Positions 47,899 to 57,390 of a DNA stretch of 64,000 nucleotides are shown here, piece after piece. Origin of the DNA: JAAYDI01 sp052034005 (GTDB lineage Bacteria > Planctomycetota > Planctomycetia > Pirellulales > Pirellulaceae); the NCBI GenBank assembly GCA_052034005.1, contig JBPOJB010000037.1, forward strand, positions 44,013 through 108,012, given 5' to 3'. The notes beneath the pieces were generated by a model that was not told where the DNA came from, did no database searches, and saw nothing but the letters and a program-made list of their open reading frames with translations. The translations under genes and the position numbers were made by a program. Positions within the stretch are counted from its first letter, which is position 1. Every line of letters starts with the position of its first letter.

Positions 47899-49044
47899 AT
47901 GCGCGTGTGGTTGGCGGCTATCGTCGTGTTTGTGAGCTGGTGTCTGTCCGGTCCAACCGCAGGTTCCTGGGCCGACGAACCCAAGCCGGCTGGCCCGGAC
48001 CCTCAGCTTTATCAGCGGACGGTGGACCGCGCGATCCGGTTCCTGTCGATCAGTCAATCGCCGGACGGTTCAGTCAGTTCGCACATTGGGATCGGCCCGA
48101 CGGCGTTGGCTGCATTGGGCCTGTTGCGGAGCGGGCGGGGGGTTGACGACCCGCAGGTCGCGAAGGCGTTGGCCTACCTGGAAGAGTACGTGCAAGAGAG
48201 CGGTGGTATTCACACGCCCGGTTCGCGGATCTCGATCTACGAGACGTGTATCGCGGTGGTCTGTTTCCAGGAGGCCAATCGTCAAGGCCGGTATGACGCG
48301 ACGATTCGGGTTGCCGAGCGATTCTTGCGTGCCGGGCAATGGGACGAGAGCAAGGACATGGACGCGTCGGACCCGTACTACGGTGGCGTCGGCTACGGCG
48401 GCCAGAGCCGACCTGATTTATCGAACACCGCATACATGATGGACGCGCTGAAATCCTGTGGAGCCGGGGCGGACGATCCCGCCATTCAGAAGGCGCTGGT
48501 GTTCGTCTCACGTTGCCAGAACCTGGAGAGCCCACACAACCTCACGCCCTTTGCGGCCAAAGTGAACGACGGCGGCTTCTACTACACGTGCGTGTTGGCC
48601 GCCCAGGACGAGGACCGTCAGACGCCGGAAGGCGGGCTGCGCAGCTATGGCTCGATGACCTATTCCGGCCTGAAGAGCATGATCTACGCGGGATTGACCC
48701 AAGACGACCCGCGCGTGAAGGCTGCCACGCGGTGGATCAGCAAGTTCTACGACGTGGAATCGAATCCGGGCATGGGCAACGCAGGCCTGTACTACTACTA
48801 CCACACGTTCGCCAAAGCGCTGGATGCGCTGGGCGTCGACGAGATCGAGGACGGCAAGGGCGTGAAGCACGATTGGCGCCGGGAGCTGACCGAAGCGCTG
48901 GCTTCACACCAGCAGGAGAACGGGTCTTGGGTCAACACGAACACGCGCTGGATGGAGGGCGATCCCAACCTGGCCACCGCGTTCGCCCTCCTGGCGCTCA
49001 CCTATTGCCGACCCGCCGCAGATGCCGACCCCGCGCATCGGTGA
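47899..49044 (+). CDS. Exported prenyltransferase/squalene-oxidase repeat protein
   Basis: The 381-residue product has a signal peptide (MRVWLAAIVVFVSWCLSG) and an alpha/alpha-toroid sequence with repeated Gln-Asp/Asn-Gly-Ser motifs (SQSPDGSVSS near residue 53, QQENGSWVNT near 345). These are the hallmarks of the prenyltransferase/squalene-cyclase repeat superfamily. The DxDD cyclase motif is not seen, and such exported proteins in planctomycetes have no proven reaction. GGGAGGTGA lies just before ATG 47899. The next gene starts 40 bp after its stop. Confidence 0.8.
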   Translation: MRVWLAAIVVFVSWCLSGPTAGSWADEPKPAGPDPQLYQRTVDRAIRFLSISQSPDGSVSSHIGIGPTALAALGLLRSGRGVDDPQVAKALAYLEEYVQESGGIHTPGSRISIYETCIAVVCFQEANRQGRYDATIRVAERFLRAGQWDESKDMDASDPYYGGVGYGGQSRPDLSNTAYMMDALKSCGAGADDPAIQKALVFVSRCQNLESPHNLTPFAAKVNDGGFYYTCVLAAQDEDRQTPEGGLRSYGSMTYSGLKSMIYAGLTQDDPRVKAATRWISKFYDVESNPGMGNAGLYYYYHTFAKALDALGVDEIEDGKGVKHDWRRELTEALASHQQENGSWVNTNTRWMEGDPNLATAFALLALTYCRPAADADPAHR

Positions 49045-49084
49045 GTCCTGCCGCGTCGATTCCTGGTTATGGAGAAGAATCGCG

Positions 49085-50122
49085 ATGCTTTGTGAGAGAC
49101 GCTCCCGTGCGAGCTGCCGGCGGTCGGCTTGCGGCTTCACGTTGGTCGAACTGTTGGTCGTGATCGCGATCATCGGCATTCTGATCGGACTGCTCTTGCC
49201 GGCCGTGCAAGCGGCCCGCGAGGCAGCGCGCCGCATACAGTGCGCGAATCACCTCCGGCAGTTGGGCTTAGCCATGCACAATTATGCGGCCGCCACCAAC
49301 ATGCTGCCCAACGCCGGCTGGCCGTGGGCCGTGTACCCGATCGATTACTCGCCGCTGGCCAAGCTGTTGCCGTTCTGTGAACAACAGAACCTGCAGCAGC
49401 TGATCGACTTCAGCATCAACATGGGGCATGTGGGCCGCGACGACTTGCCCGTCGCACTGCGGCCCGCCGCCGCGACGGCCGTGCCGATCTTCTTGTGTCC
49501 CAGCGACGACGAAAGCCCGCTGCACGACCTGCGGCTCCCTTCGGGGGCGAGCATCCCGGTGGCGGGCAGCAACTATGCGATGAACCACGGCAGCGGCCTG
49601 GACGGCATGTTCAATCCCGGTTTCGGCGCCACGGACGGCCTGTGCTGGGTAGGCGCGCGGATCCGCCTGGACTACATCAAGGACGGTACGTCCAACACGC
49701 TCGCGTTCACCGAGTCGTTGCGCGGCCCGGGCGATACGCCGCCGCTATCGCCCGCGCCCGATCTGCAGGTCTATCGCGCCCGGACGACGGCCGATGCCGC
49801 GATGGCGAACCTGGCTGAGGCCGGCGGCCTCGACGCGCTGCTCCCGAACGTCACCGGTTGGGATGGCACGCGTTTGTCCTTCTGGCTCCGCGGCTGCTCG
49901 CCGACCGGGCCGCTCTTGAACGGCCGGCTCACACCCAATAGCCCCTTGCCGGACCTGGTGGGCGGCTCGGCGAAGGTCACCGCGGCGCGCAGCAACCATC
50001 CGGGCGGCGTGCACGCCTGCTTCTGCGACGGCAGCGTGCGATTCGTGACCGATACCATCCAGGCATCAACCTGGCATGCGCTGTGGACGCGGAACAACCG
50101 CGAGTTGATAGGTGACTTCTAA
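49085..50122 (+). CDS. DUF1559 pseudopilin-like protein
   Basis: The 345-residue protein starts with a basic leader and the type IV prepilin signature GFTLVELLVVIAIIG (about residues 18-32), so it should be cleaved and N-methylated by a prepilin peptidase. The hydrophobic helix continues LIGLLLPAVQAAREAARR. The middle is the DUF1559 fold (CPSDDESPL, GSNYAMNHGSG), and the C-terminus has the H-X9-DG motif HPGGVHACFCDG. This class is greatly expanded in planctomycetes; its role is unknown, perhaps in a type II-secretion-like machine. ATG 49085 is chosen because GGAGAAG precedes it. Confidence 0.93.
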   Translation: MLCERRSRASCRRSACGFTLVELLVVIAIIGILIGLLLPAVQAAREAARRIQCANHLRQLGLAMHNYAAATNMLPNAGWPWAVYPIDYSPLAKLLPFCEQQNLQQLIDFSINMGHVGRDDLPVALRPAAATAVPIFLCPSDDESPLHDLRLPSGASIPVAGSNYAMNHGSGLDGMFNPGFGATDGLCWVGARIRLDYIKDGTSNTLAFTESLRGPGDTPPLSPAPDLQVYRARTTADAAMANLAEAGGLDALLPNVTGWDGTRLSFWLRGCSPTGPLLNGRLTPNSPLPDLVGGSAKVTAARSNHPGGVHACFCDGSVRFVTDTIQASTWHALWTRNNRELIGDF

Positions 50123-50231
50123 GCGAGGCCAGTTGAATTGACACCGTGCGCGCCCTGCAGGCGAACGGACGGCGCGGCATCAGCCGACGACCGGACAACG
50201 CTCCGAGACTGCCAAGGGAGTACCCACCATC

Positions 50232-51014
50232 ATGACCGCGACTGGGATGTCGGCACCGCCTCTGAACGTCGAGCGACTCGCGAAGCGGTTCCGACAGGGC
50301 AATACGACGATCGAGGCGCTCAAGGACATTACGCTGACCGTCAAGCGTGGCGAGTTCGTCGCCGTGATGGGCGCCAGCGGCTCAGGCAAGAGCACCCTGC
50401 TGCACGTGATCGCCGGCCTGACTCGGCCCGACGAAGGACGGGTCCTGGTCGATGGTCAGGACCTGTCCACCTTGTCCGACCGGAGCCTGACTCTGTTTCG
50501 ACGCCGGCACATCGGCTTGGTCTTCCAGACGTTCAACCTGATCCCGACGCTCTCGGCCCAGGAAAACGTCATGCTGCCGATCCTGGCCGGTGGGCGCGAC
50601 GGGAACGCCCAGCAGCGGTTGCAGGGCTTGCTCGACCGCCTGGGGCTTGCCGAACGCCGCCGCCACCGGCCCGACGCGCTGAGCGGCGGCGAACAACAGC
50701 GCGTGGCGATCGCCCGCGCGCTGATCGGCCAGCCGTCGATTATTCTCGCCGACGAGCCGACCGGCAGCCTGGATTCAGTGACCGGTCAGAGCATCTGCCG
50801 CCTGCTGCGGCAGTTGTGCCGGGAACAAGGCCGCACGATTGTCGTCGTGACACACGAGCCCGCCGTGGCCGCGTGGAGCGAACGCATCATTGTGCTGAAA
50901 GACGGATGCCTGCTCACCGAATTCCCCACCGACGAATTCCGTGACTTGCACGCCCTGGCGGCCCACTACCAGGATGTCGTGGGCTTCACTACCGCCGCGG
51001 AGACGCCGCCATGA
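50232..51014 (+). CDS. ABC transporter ATP-binding protein, MacB/LolD type
   Basis: The 260-residue ATPase has Walker A GASGSGKST (about 54-62), Q-loop FQTFNLIPTLSAQENV, signature LSGGEQQRVAIARAL, Walker B IILADEPTGSLD and the H-loop VVVTHEP. The closest types are LolD and MacB ATPases, which power extraction of lipoproteins or peptides rather than transmembrane import. Its stop overlaps the start of the permease in ATGA, so the two form one transporter. Confidence 0.95.
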   Translation: MTATGMSAPPLNVERLAKRFRQGNTTIEALKDITLTVKRGEFVAVMGASGSGKSTLLHVIAGLTRPDEGRVLVDGQDLSTLSDRSLTLFRRRHIGLVFQTFNLIPTLSAQENVMLPILAGGRDGNAQQRLQGLLDRLGLAERRRHRPDALSGGEQQRVAIARALIGQPSIILADEPTGSLDSVTGQSICRLLRQLCREQGRTIVVVTHEPAVAAWSERIIVLKDGCLLTEFPTDEFRDLHALAAHYQDVVGFTTAAETPP

Positions 51015-54000
51015 GAGCCGTCTGGAAGCTGGCGCGGTCCTACGTCGTGGGGCGCCCGCTGCGAATGATGCTGACCTCGCTGGCCATGATCGCGTCGGCC
51101 TGCATGGTGGTCTGGGTGGTCAGTGGCTACGATGCGCTCGTGTCGCAGCTCGACAGCCAGGCGTCCGAATACCTCGGACGCTATGACTTCTTCATCGTGC
51201 CCGAGGATCCCCAGGACGCCTCGGTCGATCCCCAACTGGTCGATGCGCTCAGGCAGGATGCGATGGTGGCGGAGGCGAGCCTCGCCATGCAGGTGCCAGT
51301 CCGGATCGTGAACCCGAAGGCGGGCTCAGGCGGACCGGGTGGGCCGAACGGACCGGCGGGCCCGGGCGATTTCGGCGGTCCGCCAGCCGGCGGTCCGAGC
51401 GGGCGTGGGGGTGGCGCCAAGGTCGGCCGATCGGCTGGCGGCGGGCCTCCGAGCAAGGCCGGCGGCTCCGGACCCGGCAGTCCGGGCGGTCGTGGCGGCA
51501 GCGGGGGCGGCGGGCCCGGTATGTTCGGTCCGGCGCCGATGCTCGTCGGCACCGACGCCGCGCAACCGCCCCATGCCTTGGTGGAGGGCGCTTGGGTCGA
51601 CCCGCGGCATCCCGACCAGCGTGGCGCCGTGCTGGGCGCCGGCAGTGCCGAGCGGCTGGGCCTGACATTGGGCGACGACGCGCTGGTGATTTACGGTCCC
51701 AAGGAGTACCGCGTGAAGATCGTCGGGCTCATCCAAGAGGGTCCGTCGCAGATGGGCATGGGGCGGACAATGCGCCCGCCGGGCTCGACCAGGCCGCGCA
51801 CGGGCATCGAAGCCGCGCCGGCGTCGTCGGCGCTGTACGTGCCGACGAGCCTGGCGACGCACTTCACGCGCGGCGAGGCGAAAGCCAACCTGATCAACAT
51901 CCAATTGAAGCCGGACGCGCGCGAGCAGATCGCCGAGTTCCGCCGGACCTGGGAGGCGCGCGTGGCCCGGACTCGGCCCACCGCTTCGCTGCTGGGCGTG
52001 GAGGACATCAAGGCCGGCTTCGAGGAAGGGATGATCGCGAGCCGCACGCGGGCGGAGGCGTGGGGCGCGACCGGGCTGTCACTGTTGGCAGCGCTGTTCA
52101 TCATCTTCAGCACGTTGAGCATGGGCGTCACCGAGCGGGTCCGCGAGTTTGCGATCATGCGAGCGGTCGGCCTGACGCGGAGACAAGTGGCTCTGATCAT
52201 CGCGATGGAGGGTCTGCTGTTGGCCTTGGTCGGTTGGGGCGGCGGGTTGTTGGCCGGCTGGGGACTCCTGGCCGTCGTGACCCGTGTGCAGAGCGACCTG
52301 TTCCGTGGCGGTGCGTCGTTAGGGCTGTGGTGCATCATGCTGACCGGGTGCAGCGCGTCCGGCGGCGCTTTGGCCGCGTCGGTGTTGCCGGCCTGGCGCG
52401 CCATGCGGGTGCACCCGCTCGATGCGCTGTCGCCCAGCCGCTCGGTCCGCCCCAGTTGGAGATGGGCGGTTGGACTGGGGATCGTCGGCCTGGCGCTGAT
52501 CGCCGTCAATCCGACGCTGGTCTATGTGGCGTCCAGCGCGCTTTCCAGTGACCAGCTTTACGCGGTCTACGCCGCAGCGGGCTGCACGACGATGGCGATC
52601 GGGTTCCTGTTGTTGACGCCCGCCACGATCCTGATCACGGAACGTCTCTGTGGGCCGGTGTTCGCGCGGCTGTTGGGCTTGGGTCCCCAACTGCTCCGTT
52701 CACAGCTGGGCGGCAACCTGTGGCGTACGGTGGGCACCACTGCAGCCCTGACCGTAGGGCTGGGGCTGTTCGTCGCCATGCAGATTTGGGGTTACTCGAT
52801 GCTCGAGCCTTTCAAGCCGGGTGCGTGGGTGCCCGACCTGTTGGTGTCGTTTCAGCGTGGCGGATTGCCCGACTCGGAGGTCGCGGCCGTGTGCGCGCTG
52901 CCGGGCGTGCGGCCTGAGCAGTGTCTTCCGTTGGCCGTGGAGCAGCCGCGCCTGGCTGCGGACATCACCGGCAGCGAGGAGCACGCAACGGTGATTCGCC
53001 AGAACAACGTGATCGTGATCGGGCTGGACCCGCAGGCGGCGTTCGGCGGCTCCGACCCGCTCCTGAAGGTGCGATTCGTCGAAGGCGCGCGGGAGGAGGT
53101 CATCGCCAAACTGCAACAAGGGCGGTCCTGCGTCGTCCCGGACCATTTCCTGCGAGCCACCCGCCTGCAGCTGGGCGACCGCTTCTCGATGGTGCCGCCC
53201 AATTCGCCGTCGAAGCGGGTGGAGTACACCATCGTTGGGGCGGTGTCGTTGCCTGGCTGGCACTGGATGACCAAGTTCTCCGGCCTGCGACGGCGCGAAG
53301 GACGCGCGGCTGCGATCGTGTTCGCGGAGTACAGCGCGGTACGACGCGATTTCGAGCTGAATCAAGTGAACTTCTTCTGGTTGAATGTCGATCAGGCGTT
53401 CGGCCGTGAGCATCTGGCGGACGTCCAGCGGGCGGAAGCCGAGAAGCAGGCCGCGGCCGCGGCCGCCGCCGCATCGCGCGCTCCCCAGCCTGGCATGGCC
53501 TCGCCCTTGACGGCCGATCTGGTGATCGACGCGAAGCGCGCGGCCGTGGTGAAGATCGGCGAAGCCCTGCAACCGATTGCCGACCGGAACATGGGCGAGC
53601 AGCAGCCGGTCAACATGCAGGGCACTTGGGCTTGGGGGGCGACCATGTTCGGCTCGTCGGTGCGCATCAGCACGCCGGAGGAGGTGGGGACGCGCATCCT
53701 GGCGCGTGCTTCCGGCATGATCTGGGCGTCATGTTACCTGCCCCTGATCACGCTCGTCGTCACGTCCCTTGGCGTAGTGAATACCGTCCTGGCGTCGGTG
53801 CGCGCCCGGCGCTGGGAGTTCGGTGTTCTCCGTTCGCAGGGCGTCACGCGCTGGGGCCTGTTCGGGATGATTCTGGCGGAGGGGCTCCTGATTGGTCTGA
53901 TCACGTGCCTGCTGAGCCTGCTGTTCGGCATCTTCTCCGGCTGGTGTGGCACGGGTATTTCGCAGTATGTCAGCTTCTTTGGCGGCCTGGCGCCGCCGCT

Positions 54001-54139
54001 CGTCATCCCGTGGCGTCAGCTTGCGTTCGGCTTTTCGATGGCCTTGGCGCTGTGCCTGGCCGCCGCCGCCTGGCCCGCCCTCTCCACGGGGCGCGCGGAA
54101 CCGCTGCGACTCCTGCAGGAAGGACGCGCCGCCATGTGA
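51011..54139 (+). CDS. ABC transporter permease, FtsX/MacB type, with Gly/Pro-rich insert
   Basis: The 1042-residue permease has an N-terminal membrane helix (LRMMLTSLAMIASACMVVWV), a large extracytoplasmic domain, and membrane clusters near residues 350-460 and 485-600. A second extracytoplasmic domain and a final FtsX-like helix set (YLPLITLVVTSLGVVNTVLA and after) complete it. It is thus a double-length FtsX-family permease. Residues 100-175 are a Gly/Pro/Ser-rich stretch, very unusual for this family. A second Ala-rich coiled stretch (AEKQAAAAAAAASRAPQ) lies near residue 820. The start overlaps the ATPase stop. The substrate is unknown, perhaps a lipoprotein or exported polymer. Confidence 0.9.
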   Translation: MRAVWKLARSYVVGRPLRMMLTSLAMIASACMVVWVVSGYDALVSQLDSQASEYLGRYDFFIVPEDPQDASVDPQLVDALRQDAMVAEASLAMQVPVRIVNPKAGSGGPGGPNGPAGPGDFGGPPAGGPSGRGGGAKVGRSAGGGPPSKAGGSGPGSPGGRGGSGGGGPGMFGPAPMLVGTDAAQPPHALVEGAWVDPRHPDQRGAVLGAGSAERLGLTLGDDALVIYGPKEYRVKIVGLIQEGPSQMGMGRTMRPPGSTRPRTGIEAAPASSALYVPTSLATHFTRGEAKANLINIQLKPDAREQIAEFRRTWEARVARTRPTASLLGVEDIKAGFEEGMIASRTRAEAWGATGLSLLAALFIIFSTLSMGVTERVREFAIMRAVGLTRRQVALIIAMEGLLLALVGWGGGLLAGWGLLAVVTRVQSDLFRGGASLGLWCIMLTGCSASGGALAASVLPAWRAMRVHPLDALSPSRSVRPSWRWAVGLGIVGLALIAVNPTLVYVASSALSSDQLYAVYAAAGCTTMAIGFLLLTPATILITERLCGPVFARLLGLGPQLLRSQLGGNLWRTVGTTAALTVGLGLFVAMQIWGYSMLEPFKPGAWVPDLLVSFQRGGLPDSEVAAVCALPGVRPEQCLPLAVEQPRLAADITGSEEHATVIRQNNVIVIGLDPQAAFGGSDPLLKVRFVEGAREEVIAKLQQGRSCVVPDHFLRATRLQLGDRFSMVPPNSPSKRVEYTIVGAVSLPGWHWMTKFSGLRRREGRAAAIVFAEYSAVRRDFELNQVNFFWLNVDQAFGREHLADVQRAEAEKQAAAAAAAASRAPQPGMASPLTADLVIDAKRAAVVKIGEALQPIADRNMGEQQPVNMQGTWAWGATMFGSSVRISTPEEVGTRILARASGMIWASCYLPLITLVVTSLGVVNTVLASVRARRWEFGVLRSQGVTRWGLFGMILAEGLLIGLITCLLSLLFGIFSGWCGTGISQYVSFFGGLAPPLVIPWRQLAFGFSMALALCLAAAAWPALSTGRAEPLRLLQEGRAAM

Positions 54140-54246
54140 CCGGGACCCTTTCCCGCCTGAGAGCGCGAGTCCCCCTTCGCAGCCCGGGCGGCAAGCGCTG
54201 CGGACCTGGCGCGTGCTGCCGGTCGTGGCGACCGGGCCCCTTCTGG

Positions 54247-54435
54247 TCAGAGGTACTTCTGCATGCCGTACTTCTTGGCCAGCTCGGTCCGCCGTTCCGG
54301 TGGCAGCGCGGCCATGTATCTGCGCCAACCCGGGCACCAGTTGGCGTGCCAGCGCCAGAGCCGGCCGAGCAACGACTGGGGCGCGCGATCGTACCGGGCT
54401 CGAAAACGGCAGCGCTCGCATCCTCGTATGACCAT
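54247..54435 (-). CDS. Small CxxC protein of unknown function
   Basis: The 62-residue frame starts at the ATG complementary to 54433-54435 with AGGAGGG six bases upstream, a strong ribosome site. It encodes MVIRGCERCRFRARYDRAP, then LLGRLWRWHANWCPGWRRYM and a basic end YGMQKYL. The CxxC plus the HxxWCPGW motif could bind a metal. I recall similar short proteins in other planctomycetes but know no function. It lies alone and opposite to its neighbours. Confidence 0.65.
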   Translation of the reverse strand: MVIRGCERCRFRARYDRAPQSLLGRLWRWHANWCPGWRRYMAALPPERRTELAKKYGMQKYL

Positions 54436-54720
54436 CGTCCGCCCTCCTCTCCTGGCACGAACAGGGAACCATCTCAGTCTACCGGGCAGGTCGGCAGGCG
54501 TCGAGCCAGGGGCAGGCGGCGGATGACGGCGGGCCACGCGGCCCGGCCCGGAATGGGTTCACCGGTTTCTCAACAGCAGGGTCGACACGCAACGCGGTGT
54601 GGGCGATAGTTGAGAGGACCGTTGTGTGCGTGCGCCGGCCGGTTGAGGTACGGACGGACAGTGGGTGGCCCGGCGCGCGTGGGGCACCTTGCGAGGAGCA
54701 CACGCTGGAGAATTGCTGCG

Positions 54721-55725
54721 ATGCGTCATACGTTGCTGGTGATCGTTGCGTGCGTATCGGTTGTGTGTGGGCGCCGGCCGTCGACCGCCGACGAAGAGCC
54801 CTCTGGGGCGCCGGCCGCCGGTGCGCCGGGAGTCTCGGTCACTGCCTCCGACGACAGAGTGCATGTGTCGGTCGATGGCGAACCATTTGCCGAATACATC
54901 TTTCGCGGCTACTCCCGGCCGTGTGTCTATCCGATCATTGGCCCATTCGGGCTCGGCATGACGCGCAACTGGCCGATGCGTGACGGCGTGGCCGGCGAGT
55001 CTCATGACCACCCGCACCAGAAGGCGATGTTCGTGGGGTTCGGCGCTGTGAATGGCGTGGATTTCTTCAGCGAGTTTCCCGGCGCAGGCAGGATTGTTCA
55101 CCGGGAATTGGTCAACGCGGAAAGCGGCTCGCAGCGCGGTTGGCTCAAGGCGACGAACGACTGGCTGGCGACCGACGGCCGGATCATCTGTTCCGATACG
55201 CGGGTGCTCGCGTTTCAGGCCGTACCGGGCGGGCGAGCGATCGACGTGGAGCTGACGTTGCACGCCTCGCACGGAGACGTGAAGTTCGCGGACGACAAGC
55301 ATGGCTTGATGGCGATCCGGATGCACCCGAACCTGCAACTCGACAACGATCCCGCCGCGGGAGTGACCACGGCCAACGGCCAGGTCGTCAACAGCGAAGG
55401 CGTGCGCGGCGCGGCCGTGTTTGGCAAACGCGCGCGGTGGATCGACTACTGGGGCCAGATCGCCGGCCGGACGGTGGGCATCGCCATGTTCGACCACCCG
55501 GCGAATCCCCGGCACCCAACCTGGTGGATGGCGCGCGGGTACGGGTACTGTGCCGCCGATCCGTTCGGCGGACACGCCATTGGCGGTGAGCCGCCCGGCA
55601 CGGGCGACATGACGATCCCCGCCGGCCAATCGGTGACGTTTCGCTACCGGTTCGTGCTCCACGAAGGCGATCCGGAGCATGCGCAAGTCGACGACCAGTA
55701 CCGCCACTGGGCCGAGACGAACTAG
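54721..55725 (+). CDS. Exported PmoA-family (DUF6807) protein
   Basis: The 334-residue product has a signal peptide (MRHTLLVIVACVSVVCG) and the DUF6807/PmoA-like signatures ESHDHPHQKAMFVGFGAVNG (about residues 98-117) and NPRHPTWWMARGYGYCAADP near 260. Despite the family name, this is not methane monooxygenase. Members occur beside glycosidases and are thought to belong to carbohydrate breakdown. A ribosome site GGAG lies about 12 bases before the ATG. It fits the surrounding set of exported carbohydrate proteins. Confidence 0.88.
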   Translation: MRHTLLVIVACVSVVCGRRPSTADEEPSGAPAAGAPGVSVTASDDRVHVSVDGEPFAEYIFRGYSRPCVYPIIGPFGLGMTRNWPMRDGVAGESHDHPHQKAMFVGFGAVNGVDFFSEFPGAGRIVHRELVNAESGSQRGWLKATNDWLATDGRIICSDTRVLAFQAVPGGRAIDVELTLHASHGDVKFADDKHGLMAIRMHPNLQLDNDPAAGVTTANGQVVNSEGVRGAAVFGKRARWIDYWGQIAGRTVGIAMFDHPANPRHPTWWMARGYGYCAADPFGGHAIGGEPPGTGDMTIPAGQSVTFRYRFVLHEGDPEHAQVDDQYRHWAETN

Positions 55726-55758
55726 GTGACCGTGCGCGATTCGGCCATCATGGATGAG

Positions 55759-55808
55759 AATGACGAAGCACGAAATACCCAAGCACGAAGGAATGACGAA
55801 GCCCGAAG
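55759..55808. repeat. Short repeats GAATGACGAAGCxCGAA
   Basis: GAATGACGAAGCACGAA (55759-55775) and GAATGACGAAGCCCGAA (55792-55808) are two near-identical 17-bp units, with a partial copy CAAGCACGAA between them. They lie just outside the left end of the IS element. I recall this motif as a low-complexity repeat in planctomycete spacers. Confidence 0.5.
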
Positions 55809-55830
55809 CTCGAACCAGGGGTCAGGACTG

Positions 55831-55846
55831 AATGGCACTGTCGGCG
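55831..55846. repeat. IS left terminal inverted repeat
   Basis: This is the left 16-bp end. It is perfectly complementary to 57540-57555 and marks the end downstream of the transposase. Confidence 0.75.
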
Positions 55847-56117
55847 GTAAGCGGTTTGTGCTCCGACCTTTAGATCGCTAGTCGGGGCGCCAGGTCGCGT
55901 TGTGCATGGTTACGACCGTTGCTGTTGTCATCAGCCGCCGGATTCCGTCACCAAGCATCGGTGCGTGGCGCCTGCGCGCAGTTTCTACGCGGATCGCTAT
56001 CGGCGACCTCATTTCAGCCACCTGTCTGCCACCGACGCGAAGGGCTCCTCTGCAGTGTGTGTCGCCACACGGATACCGGCCACCAGGCGGCCACGTGCCG
56101 CCGACGGGCACCCGTGC

Positions 56118-57384
56118 TCAGGTAGCGTGTCGGCGCAACTCGGCGCGCAGGACTGCGCGTGATCGCTGCATGAGCGGGTAACCGTGTCGTCGCCGCTTCA
56201 GGACACGCGGTTCCAGTCGTCACGGACGATTGCCAACTTCACATTCGGCGATCTGCGTGAGCATCACCTTCACGTAAGGATCCAGCCGCTCGGGGGGGGC
56301 AAGCCGCTCGACAATTGCATCCACGAGGCCAACACATACTGACAGGTACTGGTGAAGCTGATGTGCCGGGGTTGCTTGCCGTGCACCAAGGCGGCACCGG
56401 CAGCCGTGGTGCGGATCAGGTTGTATCCCAGGATGGTCGTCCGAAGTTCGCGATGCACCATCTCGGGAGACTTGCAGCGCACATGCGCCAGGTTCGGCGA
56501 ACAAGTGTCTCAGGGATCCGCGCGTACGTCTCCTCGTCCATCCACTCCGGACGCACCGGCCGCGTCCACGTGATGAGGTGGTCGTATTGGCCCAACCGCT
56601 GGCCGCAGCGAAAGTCCGAGTGGCGCAGCTGGTGTTTTCGCGCGCACGTCTGGATGCCTCGCCCGAGCAGCAACGCGATCATCATGAAGGAGCAGTAGTA
56701 CCGATCCGCTACGGCGATGTCACCGCGGGCCAAGCTGCCGAGCAGCGACCGCAACAAGGCCGGCTCCCCCGTCTCTTTACCCTTGTACGGGCCCAATGCC
56801 AGATCCATCACGCAGGCGGTCGCCAGCGACAAGATCGCCACGACGCGCGCGATCGGCAGTCCCACGCCACGCTTCTGGGACGCCGATTGCGGAGACTGCG
56901 CGTGGTTCTTGCGGGTGTCGGGCATCGTGAACGTGAAGCCATCGATCAACTTGGGATGGAGACGGCCTTTCCACAGCCACGTCGGGTCCGCCGCCGCCTC
57001 CATATCCGCGGCGACTTCACAGCTCAGGGCATGGAGCGCCGTTTCGGAGAGTTTGGCGCGGGCTCGGCAGAAGTCGCCCGTATCGGACGTCGGTGCCGCG
57101 GTACCCACGTGTCGGCAGTGGCTCACCACGCGCGCCACGGCCGCCTGGCAGGAAGCCTCTTTGCCGTCGCGCAGCACTTGAGATAGAAACGCCCAGACCG
57201 TCACGGCGACCGTGTAGATCCCAGACAGGCCGAACAGACAGCCATGTTGGGCGAAGACACGTTCAATACGTTCGGCGGACAGAATCTCGGCAAACGGCAG
57301 CCCCTGGCGGGCCAGGAACGCATCCGCAACCCGCTGAAAACTGCCGCTGCCTCGACGCGGCGAATCGGGTATGCTGGCAACCAT
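56118..57384 (-). pseudogene. IS4-family transposase, frameshifted and deleted
   Basis: From ATG 57384 (MVASIPDSPRRGSG) the frame encodes an IS4-type DDE transposase with D1 in KLIDGFTFTMPDT, D2 in IAVADRYYCSFMM and the conserved YDHLITWTRPVRPEWMDEET. At about 56500 the sequence jumps to another frame, MRCKSPEMVHRELRTTILGY then NLIRTTAAG. The strand-turn segment that normally carries the catalytic Glu (YRQRW region) is missing. Two more frame changes follow, through LTQIAECEVGNRP to RLEPRVLKRRRHGYPLMQ, ending at a stop at 56118. It is therefore a relic. The intact family member would be about 440 residues. Confidence 0.85.
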
Positions 57385-57390
57385 GAAAAA

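Noticed and set aside
55727..55879. Open frame of about 50 codons over the GAATGACGAA repeats
   Set aside because: It only translates the repeats and the IS end, and has no ribosome site of its own.
55900..56181. Plus-strand frames of up to 93 codons
   Set aside because: The minus strand here encodes the frameshifted C-terminus of the transposase, and the plus frames have no motif.
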